Positions 57,677 to 64,000 of a stretch of DNA of 64,000 nucleotides are shown piece by piece. How positions within the stretch are numbered: position 1 is the stretch's first letter; every line of letters begins with the position of its first letter. The stretch is from Algisphaera agarilytica. GTDB taxonomy: Bacteria; Planctomycetota; Phycisphaerae; Phycisphaerales; Phycisphaeraceae. The position numbers were made by a program, and so were the translations under genes. Under the pieces are notes generated by a model, which was given only the letters and a program-made list of their open reading frames with translations, had not been told where the DNA came from and ran no database searches. Location: contig NZ_JACHGY010000001.1 in NCBI RefSeq assembly GCF_014207595.1, positions 2,734,836 through 2,798,835 on the forward strand, written 5' to 3'.

Positions 57677-60397
57677 ATGAAAGCATGGATGACACGACGC
57701 GGGGCCGCGATGCTTTGCGGGCTTCTTTTGGTGCTGGCGAGCCCCGGTGCTTATGCCCAAGCAGGTCCGTCTCTGGCGGACCCGGCCGTGCAGAAGTTCC
57801 TGACCTACCTCGAAAGCACCGGCGAATTCGACGGCACCGCCTCAACCGTTCTCAAGCAGATCGACACGCTCCGTGCAGCGGCCCGCGACTCCAAACTTTC
57901 TGGGCAGGAACGGCTGACCCAGTTCAACGAAGCACGCAAACTCCTGCGCGGGCTCATCGACAACCCCGAGATGGAGAAGCACCCGCTGCGTCCGGTCTGG
58001 CGGACCGAGCTCGCGGAGATGTTGCTGGTGACCCACCTCCAGGGGTTCCGCCGATCCGCGCCCGGCTTTGTGGAGTTCGGCGTGCCGACCGCCAACCAAC
58101 GCAAAGCCTTTGAACAGGATGTGCCCATCGCGTTGGCGATGCTGATCCAGGCCAGCCAGGAGTTCCGTGATCTTGAAGCGCGTCTTGATCGTGATACCGC
58201 GCTGCGTGAGCAGATCGAAACCTCGCTGTTGAACTCACTGGTTTTCGATCAGTACCGCGACCAGAAAAACGCGTGGTTTGCGGCGAACGCGGCCTATTTT
58301 GCGACGCTGCTGGGGGACGAGCATTCGTTCTTCCTGGGCGGAAATATGACGGCCGACAAGAAACGGGCGGAGATGCGTGGCGTGGCGATGTCGATGCTCC
58401 GGCCGTTTCTCGACGGCGACATCGGCGGCGACGCATTGCAGGCCCGTGCCCAGTCGCTGGCCGGGCGTGTCTTGCTGAGTGGGGGCGAGGCGGACCGGGC
58501 CGAGGCGGAATACCTCGCCCCGGCAGTGGCGAATCCGGCGTGGAATTCCGACCGTTTGGCGGCCTCGATCGCGCGGGCCAGCGCCATCGAACAGCAGGGC
58601 AAGCCCGACGTGGCGGAGGTCCGGTTGGCCGAGTTGTCCAAACGCTCGGCGGTCCGCGAACGGCTCGACGATCGACTCCTGGTCGCCGACGCCTTGCACC
58701 TGCTTCGGCTCCGCAAAGCGGAACAAGCGCAGGACGCTGAGCGGGACGCGTTGATCACGCAGGCGTACGCCGCCTATTTCGAGTTGCTGAATGACCCGGC
58801 CCTGGGCAACGGTGCGTCGGCGCTGCGGAACCTCATCTACGATCGCTGGGCGTCGTCGATCCCCGCGGAGGCCGATGCGCAGACGATTCAGTCGTTGCCC
58901 GGCGCGGTGCGTGTGGCGGTGGCTGATATTTCACGCCGAAGAGGTCTGCTGTGGTTGCAGCGCGGCGAGGAAGAGGCGGGGCGGACATCGCTGCAACGCG
59001 CGATCGATTTCGCACAGACCGTGGACGACCGGGACGCCGTGGGTGACGAGGTCTGGGCCGACGGCCGTTACAACCTGGCCTACGCCACCTACGCGCTGAA
59101 CCCCAAGAAGCTGAGCAGTCTTCTGTCGGCGGCAGAGGTTTCGACATCGGTGGCCGAGCAGACGCCGACCCTGCCGGTGGCGACCGACGCGATCGATCTG
59201 GCGACCCGGCTGCTCGAATCGTTGCACCGCAATTACGCCGACCAGCCCGGCGTGACGCCGGCGTTCGAGCGGGCGATGGGCGTGCTCTACGACTCGGGCC
59301 ACTTCGACACCACCAAGCCCGCCGACGATCGACTGGTGTACTACGCCTACGCGATGTTCCAGTCGCGGGGCGACTACGAACAAGCGGCCGAGCTTTACAA
59401 CCAGCAGCTGCGGACCCACCCGAACTACCTCCAAGCCCAGGCCCAGCGGGTTTCGGCGTTGACGCAGTGGTACGAGCAGACCCGAGAAGGCTCCAAGCGC
59501 AACCGAATCGAGTCGGACCTGCTCGATGCGGCCCGTCGGGTGTCGGCGCAGGCCCGGCCGGTGCTGGCTGATCCGGCGCAGTCGGCTAAGGCGGACGGCG
59601 CCGCGCGTACACTGGCTAACGCCAAGCTGGCCGAGGCGCAGGTGCTCGCGACACGCGGCGATCTCGACGGAGCACTCGAAAGCATCGCCGGTTTTGAATC
59701 GGAGTTTGCCGACCGCCCCGGACTGGCTCAGCTCGGGCTGGAGCGGCGCATCTTGCTGCTGGTCGAGGCCGACCGTCTGGACCAGGCGCAGGAAGCGGCG
59801 GGGACGATGATGGGGCGGTACCCCGACGCCGCGGCGGGCGTGATCAACAACGTGCTCAACGACATGGAACGCCAGATCGAGCAGCTCGGCGACGAGTCGC
59901 CCGACTCGGCCAAGCTCGCCGAGGCGGCCGCGGCGATGGCGAAGCTGCTCGCGGACTGGGCGCAGGGCCAGGGATATGAGGCGAGGCAGATGCTGCCGTA
60001 TCGCTTGGTGGTGCTCAAGTCGTTGCGTATCGCGAACCGCCCGGACGAGGCGTTGGCTTATCTACGTGACACGAACCTCGAAGCCGAGTTCGGCAACAAC
60101 GTGGATGTGCTGTTCGAAAAAGCCCGTGCTCTGGTGAGCAAGGGCGACCCCGCTTCGCTGCGCGAGGCGACGCCCATCCTCAACCGCATCATCGGCGGGC
60201 TGACCGAGCCGTACCCCGACACCTACTGGCGGTCGTGGATCGCCCGGCTGGAGGTCAACCTCAAGCTCGGCGAGCGTGTCGCCGACGTCCCCCGACGCGT
60301 GCGCCAACTCGAACAGACCCACCCCGAGCTCGGGGGCGAGCCGTTCAAGAGCCAGCTCAAGGAACTGGCCATCGAGGCCCAGCGGCGGGGGCTGTAG
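57677..60397 (+). CDS. Secreted TPR-repeat protein of the vWA/ExbBD operon
   Basis: 906 residues from ATG 57677, with GGAGG 9 nt upstream. A GTG at 57635 overlapping the exbD stop is an alternative. A signal peptide (GAAMLCGLLLVLASPGAYA) leads an all-helical mature protein with pairs of helices of TPR type, for example YYAYAMFQSRGDYEQAAELYNQ and ALESIAGFESEFADRPGLAQLGLE. It would lie in the periplasm or at the outer membrane and scaffold the motor's partners. The stop codon falls in a hairpin GGGGCT/AGCCCC. It is the last gene of the operon. Confidence 0.82.
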   Translation: MKAWMTRRGAAMLCGLLLVLASPGAYAQAGPSLADPAVQKFLTYLESTGEFDGTASTVLKQIDTLRAAARDSKLSGQERLTQFNEARKLLRGLIDNPEMEKHPLRPVWRTELAEMLLVTHLQGFRRSAPGFVEFGVPTANQRKAFEQDVPIALAMLIQASQEFRDLEARLDRDTALREQIETSLLNSLVFDQYRDQKNAWFAANAAYFATLLGDEHSFFLGGNMTADKKRAEMRGVAMSMLRPFLDGDIGGDALQARAQSLAGRVLLSGGEADRAEAEYLAPAVANPAWNSDRLAASIARASAIEQQGKPDVAEVRLAELSKRSAVRERLDDRLLVADALHLLRLRKAEQAQDAERDALITQAYAAYFELLNDPALGNGASALRNLIYDRWASSIPAEADAQTIQSLPGAVRVAVADISRRRGLLWLQRGEEEAGRTSLQRAIDFAQTVDDRDAVGDEVWADGRYNLAYATYALNPKKLSSLLSAAEVSTSVAEQTPTLPVATDAIDLATRLLESLHRNYADQPGVTPAFERAMGVLYDSGHFDTTKPADDRLVYYAYAMFQSRGDYEQAAELYNQQLRTHPNYLQAQAQRVSALTQWYEQTREGSKRNRIESDLLDAARRVSAQARPVLADPAQSAKADGAARTLANAKLAEAQVLATRGDLDGALESIAGFESEFADRPGLAQLGLERRILLLVEADRLDQAQEAAGTMMGRYPDAAAGVINNVLNDMERQIEQLGDESPDSAKLAEAAAAMAKLLADWAQGQGYEARQMLPYRLVVLKSLRIANRPDEALAYLRDTNLEAEFGNNVDVLFEKARALVSKGDPASLREATPILNRIIGGLTEPYPDTYWRSWIARLEVNLKLGERVADVPRRVRQLEQTHPELGGEPFKSQLKELAIEAQRRGL

Positions 60398-60447
60398 CCC
60401 CGCTACCCCGGGAACCGCTGCGGGATTTCAAACCATTTCGGGGCGGA

Positions 60448-60475
60448 TTGAAGCCCGCCGCGACGCCGCTACACT
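60448..60475 (+). promoter_or_regulatory. Candidate promoter TTGAAG-16-TACACT
   Basis: The -35 TTGAAG (60448-60453) and -10 TACACT (60470-60475) would start transcription near 60482, 40 nt before the aldo/keto reductase start. Confidence 0.5.
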
Positions 60476-60521
60476 TCTGTACTTTTCGCATCCACCGCTC
60501 ACCCCAACCCAGCTTTTCGCT

Positions 60522-61589
60522 ATGCACACCCGCAACATCCCCGGCACCGACCTCAACGTCTCGCTCCTCGGCTTCGGCAACTTCACGTTCGGCGTGAACT
60601 GGTGGGGCGACTTCACCGACGACGAAGCGGTCGCCATCCAGAACCACGCCTTCGACCAGGGCGTGACCTTCTACGACACCGCCCCGGCCTACGGCAACTG
60701 GCGAGCCGAGTCGCTGATGAAGCCGACGCTTGAATACGCCGGCCGGGACAACATCGTCCTCTCCACCAAGTTCGGCTACGACCTGGTGACCGACCCCGGC
60801 GAAGAAGGCTCGCACCGCGAACGCAAGCAGAACTTCACCCCCGACAACCTCCGTCGGGAACTTGAGAACTCGCTCAAGATCATGGGCGTGGACTGCATCG
60901 ATCTGTATCAGGCCCACAACATCAAGCTCGAGCACTACAAGCCCGAGCTGTTCGAAGAGCTGAAGAAGTTCAAGGCCGAGGGCAAGATCAAGGAATGGGG
61001 CATCGCGCTAGGCCCGGCCATCGGTTGGCGTGAAGAAGGACACCTCGCATTCCTCGAACACAACGCCGCGGTGGTGCAGACCGTGGCGAACCTGTACGAG
61101 CAGGACCTCGGCCGTGAGTTCGGCGAGATCGCGGCGGCCAAGGGACGCGGCGGTGTGATCGCCCGTGTCCCGACCAACTCGGGCATGCTCGACGAGGAGT
61201 TCAAGGACGAGCACCACAAGTTCCCCGACCGCGACCACCGCAAATTCCGCGACCGCGCCTGGATGGTCTACGGCCTCAAGAAAAACGCCATCATCCGCGA
61301 AATCGCCGGCGACCTGGGCATGACCGTCACGCAGTTTGCCCTGCGTTGGCTCGCCCAGCAGCCCGCGATGGTCAGCATCGAGCCCAACATCCTCAGCACC
61401 GATGACGTGGACAAGTACGCCGTTTGCTGCGACGGCACCGAGCTGCCCGAGGATGTCTTGGCCAAGGTCGCCGAGCTCTACGCCGATGATTTCGGCCTGG
61501 GTGAGGAAGCCCACCCCTGCGACCACAAGAGCAGCACCGCCGAGGGCGGGGCGGTCCGCAGCCAATACGTCGCCCCGGCGCTGGCCTGA
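60522..61589 (+). CDS. Aldo/keto reductase (second)
   Basis: 355 residues from ATG 60522. Catalytic tetrad candidates are Asp52 and Tyr57 in FYDTAPAYG, Lys83 in STKFGYD and a His in LYQAHNI, so unlike the copy at 5009 it keeps the Asp. Cofactor segments in the second half (QFALRWLAQQP, VSIEPNI) are usual. It carries an extra acidic tail with two cysteines (CCDG, HPCDHK). NADPH-dependent carbonyl reduction is the family role; substrate unknown. Confidence 0.88.
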   Translation: MHTRNIPGTDLNVSLLGFGNFTFGVNWWGDFTDDEAVAIQNHAFDQGVTFYDTAPAYGNWRAESLMKPTLEYAGRDNIVLSTKFGYDLVTDPGEEGSHRERKQNFTPDNLRRELENSLKIMGVDCIDLYQAHNIKLEHYKPELFEELKKFKAEGKIKEWGIALGPAIGWREEGHLAFLEHNAAVVQTVANLYEQDLGREFGEIAAAKGRGGVIARVPTNSGMLDEEFKDEHHKFPDRDHRKFRDRAWMVYGLKKNAIIREIAGDLGMTVTQFALRWLAQQPAMVSIEPNILSTDDVDKYAVCCDGTELPEDVLAKVAELYADDFGLGEEAHPCDHKSSTAEGGAVRSQYVAPALA

Positions 61590-61963
61590 GGCCCGATCTC
61601 GGCTGACGAAGACGGGTAACGAAATTTTTTTGCATTGCCCCGCAATACCCATCCAATCCGTACGTTCGGCCTAAATGCCGAGCCACGGACGTGACCCCGC
61701 TTATTCACGTCGGCTTCGGTTGGGTTGAGTTTTGATGAGCCCTGAGGGGGCCCCGCTGACGCAACCGACATCCCGCCTCGCCGATTCGGGCCCAACATTA
61801 TTCGATTTGTTCCGCCTGGCCCGTCTCCCCGAATCTCTCTGAGCTGTCGCATGGCTGAGTCGCCGCCTCACCGCTCGGAGCGCAGTCACTCTCCGTCTGA
61901 CATCACGTGGCCATATCCGTTTGGTGTGGCATGTTTGGTGGTAGCCTTGAAAGGAGGCCTTGC
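61590..61963. other. 374-nt gap upstream of the haloperoxidase
   Basis: No gene is seen. GACGTGA (61688-61694) is mirrored by TCACGTC (61705-61711), and GATTCGGG (61783-61790) by CCCGAATC (61828-61835). These may be leader structures or binding sites. A strong ribosome site AAAGGAGG lies at the end before the next ATG. Confidence 0.4.
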
Positions 61964-63487
61964 ATGAAGTGTGTTGATGTTGCGTGGTTTAGAGCTCGTC
62001 GGGCAGATGGACGGCTGGACGAAGCGAAAGATAGGCAACGGTTCCGGAACACATGGCTTGTGCCGGGGATGACGGCGGCGTTGTTGGCCGCTCCCGCCAC
62101 GGTCACGGTCGGCCAGGATGTGGTTCTGGATTGGAACTCGCTGGCCAGCGGCGTGCTGGTCGATAACGAATCGCTGCAGAACCCCGGGATGGCCTCACGT
62201 TCGATGGCCATGATGAACCTGGCGATCTACGACAGCATGGCGATGACCGGCGGTTGGATGGACGCTACCGCGTTCTACAACTACAGCGGGATCGACGCCG
62301 GCTTGATTTCGGGTGCGTCCAGCGAAGCCGCCGCGGCCCAGGCCGCTTACACCGTGCTGAGCGGGATCTACGGCGATCAACAAACCACCCTCGACACGGG
62401 GCTGGCCACGACCCTCGCCGGCATCTCCGACGGCGCCGCCAAGACCTCGGGCGTCGCTCTCGGGACGCAGATCGGCCAGGCCATCCTCGCCAAGCGCTCC
62501 AACGACGGCTACGACACCAGCGTCCAATACACCCCGACCTACGAGATCGGCCACTGGCAGCCCGATCCGGTGAACCCCGACCAGGAAGCCTGGGGCCCGG
62601 CCTGGGGCGAGGTGGATACGTTCGCCCTGAACTCGGTCAACCCGTTCCTCCCCGACGCGATGCCCGCGCTGTCGAGCCAGGAATATGCCGACGCCTACAA
62701 CGAAGTGAAAGCCCTCGGCTCGGTCGACAGCGCAACCCGCACCGACGAGCAAACCGAGATCGGTGTGTTCTGGGCCTACGACCGCGTGGGCATGGGCACG
62801 CCGATGACGCTATTCAACGATGTGCTGCAGACCATCGCGGTGCAGGAAGGCAACACCACCGCAGAAAACGCTCAGCTGTTTGCCAAGGCGACCGTGGCGA
62901 TGGCCGACGCCGGCATCGTCGCGTGGAACTCAAAATTTGAGTACGACTTCTGGCGGCCGGTCACCGGCATCCGTGACGGCGACATCGACGGCAACGCGAT
63001 GACCGAAGGCGTGTCCGACTGGACGCCGCTGGGCGCGCCCGACGGCGAAAGCCTGACCGGCTTCACCCCGCCGTTCCCCACCTACCTCTCCGGCCACGCC
63101 ACCTTCGGCGGCGCACTCTTCGGGGCGCTCCAAGAGTTCTACGGCACCGACGACATCACCTTCAGTCTCACCTCGGCTGAGTTGGAGGCGTTGCTGGCGG
63201 ACCAAGAGCTCGCGGAGCTGTACGGCCTCGGCGATTTGGACGACGCGGAACGCACGTTCACCTCGCTCAGCGAAGCCATGGCCGAGAACGGCCGCAGCCG
63301 GGTCTACCTGGGCATCCACTGGAACTTCGACGACATCGAGGGCCAACTCACCGGCCAACAGATCGCCCAGGCGATGTTCGCCAACCCCTTCACCGCAGGC
63401 GCGGTCCCGGAACCCACCGCGGCGCTGGCCCTTTCGGCGTTGGGTCTGGTGCTTCACCTGCCCGCCCGGCGTCGCCGAACCCACTAA
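61964..63487 (+). CDS. Vanadium-dependent haloperoxidase-like protein with PEP-CTERM signal
   Basis: 507 residues from ATG 61964, preceded by AAAGGAGG at 6 nt. An N-terminal signal peptide (about residues 27-48) leads to a helical PAP2/vanadium haloperoxidase domain. The vanadate-binding set is complete: Lys324 and Arg331 in KFEYDFWRP, the SGH of PTYLSGHATFGGA with His378, then Arg446 and His452 in RVYLGIHW. The C-terminus carries a PEP-CTERM sorting signal (VPEPTAALAL...GLVLHLPARRRR). Haloperoxidases oxidise halide with H2O2. Being anchored at the surface by exosortase processing would place it against the exopolysaccharide. Confidence 0.85.
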   Translation: MKCVDVAWFRARRADGRLDEAKDRQRFRNTWLVPGMTAALLAAPATVTVGQDVVLDWNSLASGVLVDNESLQNPGMASRSMAMMNLAIYDSMAMTGGWMDATAFYNYSGIDAGLISGASSEAAAAQAAYTVLSGIYGDQQTTLDTGLATTLAGISDGAAKTSGVALGTQIGQAILAKRSNDGYDTSVQYTPTYEIGHWQPDPVNPDQEAWGPAWGEVDTFALNSVNPFLPDAMPALSSQEYADAYNEVKALGSVDSATRTDEQTEIGVFWAYDRVGMGTPMTLFNDVLQTIAVQEGNTTAENAQLFAKATVAMADAGIVAWNSKFEYDFWRPVTGIRDGDIDGNAMTEGVSDWTPLGAPDGESLTGFTPPFPTYLSGHATFGGALFGALQEFYGTDDITFSLTSAELEALLADQELAELYGLGDLDDAERTFTSLSEAMAENGRSRVYLGIHWNFDDIEGQLTGQQIAQAMFANPFTAGAVPEPTAALALSALGLVLHLPARRRRTH

Positions 63488-63514
63488 CCGCCAGTTCATT
63501 GCTACAAATCAGGG

Positions 63515-63545
63515 CGAACCCGCCATCGGTGGGTTCGTCCTTTTT
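63515..63545 (+). terminator. Terminator of the haloperoxidase gene
   Basis: The stem CGAACCC / GGGTTCG with inner CC/GG pairs is followed by TCCTTTTTCG. Confidence 0.75.
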
Positions 63546-63739
63546 CGTTGTCGCGTTTCCGGGAATCGGGCTGACGGTTTTCTTTCTAACTCATGGGGGG
63601 TTGTGTTATCTTCTGAAAATCAGTTGGGTCATCTCACTGGCTTACGGTGTCTAGGCCTTGGCGTAGCGTGGCTGTGTGATCGGGTTTTTCTTTTCCAGGC
63701 GTGTTGCATTCGTGACTGTTGCTTTCCGGAGTTTGAATC

Positions 63740-64000
63740 ATGATGGATTGGCGTGGTGTCGCTCTTTGTGGCTTTGGGTTGAGCGGTTTGCTGCTGGGTG
63801 GCGTTCCGGCCGTTGATGCCCAGGAACTCATCGGTGCCGAGGCGGCGTTGAAGCAGTGGCTGGAGCCGCAGGAAGAAGAGGCCACGCCCGAGCAAGAGCC
63901 GGCGGAGGACCCGCTGCGGGCGGACCTAAAGAAGTTCACCGAGGCGTGGCCGGCGATGTCGCCGGAAGACGCGGCGACGGGATGGATTGCGTTGTACGAC
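63740..64000 (+). CDS. 3'-truncated secreted protein
   Basis: The frame opens with ATGATG at 63740 and runs off the window after 87 codons. A CGGAG ribosome site lies about 9 nt upstream. It starts with a signal peptide (MMDWRGVALCGFGLSGLLLGGVPAVDAQ), followed by an acidic, helical segment with EEEATPEQEPAEDPLRADL. No domain can be named from the visible part. It is not an artefact of the window edge, since the start region is complete. Confidence 0.7.
   Translation, partial: MMDWRGVALCGFGLSGLLLGGVPAVDAQELIGAEAALKQWLEPQEEEATPEQEPAEDPLRADLKKFTEAWPAMSPEDAATGWIALYD

Noticed and set aside
53280-60397. A Zorya-type antiphage system
   Set aside because: ExbB/MotA-like and ExbD proteins are present, but there is no ZorA tail, ZorB peptidoglycan-binding domain or nuclease/helicase effector.

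Overview
This is a GC-rich bacterial chromosome segment, most probably from a planctomycete of the class Phycisphaerae (inferred, not proven). The signs are two PEP-CTERM proteins, membrane proteins ending in a Cys-x2-Cys-GYDLRG...CPECG type zinc ribbon, an HYExAFE-type protein, and many intergenic hairpin repeats. No rRNA, tRNA or CRISPR array was found. The first and last genes are cut by the window edges.

Layout. 1-12.4 kb: a truncated zinc-ribbon membrane protein, an AsmA-like giant, a quinone-oxidoreductase-like MDR enzyme, an aldo/keto reductase, cofactor-independent phosphoglycerate mutase, an MlaD-MlaF lipid-transport pair without MlaE, a DegT-type aminotransferase and a zinc-ribbon membrane protein. 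12.4-21.4 kb: information-processing genes (hflX, an HNH protein, rpmB, dnaG, rpoD), then a TetR regulator with two tandem MdaB-like flavoproteins and a 54-residue membrane peptide. 21.5-33 kb: surface-glycan genes (GT2, two GT39-like membrane transferases, a six-hairpin protein, a beta-helix protein, a Wzz/BY-kinase fusion), then a ribbon protein translationally coupled to rsmD. 33.8-39.3 kb: a methyltransferase, a secreted protein, hisS, a PEP-CTERM protein, a RAYT-like Y1 transposase and the HYExAFE protein. 39.3-50.9 kb: a minus-strand Wzx/Wzy-type exopolysaccharide locus (GT4, nucleotidyltransferase, epimerase, aminotransferase, initiating sugar transferase, WecG, flippase-GT2 fusion, ligase/polymerase, deacetylase). 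51.2-64 kb: a YwaF-like membrane protein, a Gfo/Idh/MocA oxidoreductase, a six-gene operon (two membrane-anchored vWA proteins, ExbB, two ExbD, a secreted TPR protein), an aldo/keto reductase, a PEP-CTERM vanadium haloperoxidase and the start of a secreted protein.

How the genes work together. The glycan genes cover most of a Wzx/Wzy pathway: sugar activation and modification, priming on undecaprenyl phosphate, glycosyl transfer, flipping, polymerisation and chain-length control. They are split between 21.5-32 kb and 39-51 kb. The vWA-ExbB-ExbD-ExbD-TPR operon looks like a proton-motive-force-driven envelope machine in which vWA domains stand where TonB would.

Three things stand out most: that vWA/ExbBD operon, with one intact and one degenerate MIDAS; several families of intergenic hairpins, some starting with GTAG, alongside a RAYT-like gene that is itself bracketed by related palindromes; and a recurring -10-like hexamer placed 6-7 nt before the start codon of at least seven genes, suggesting leaderless mRNAs.
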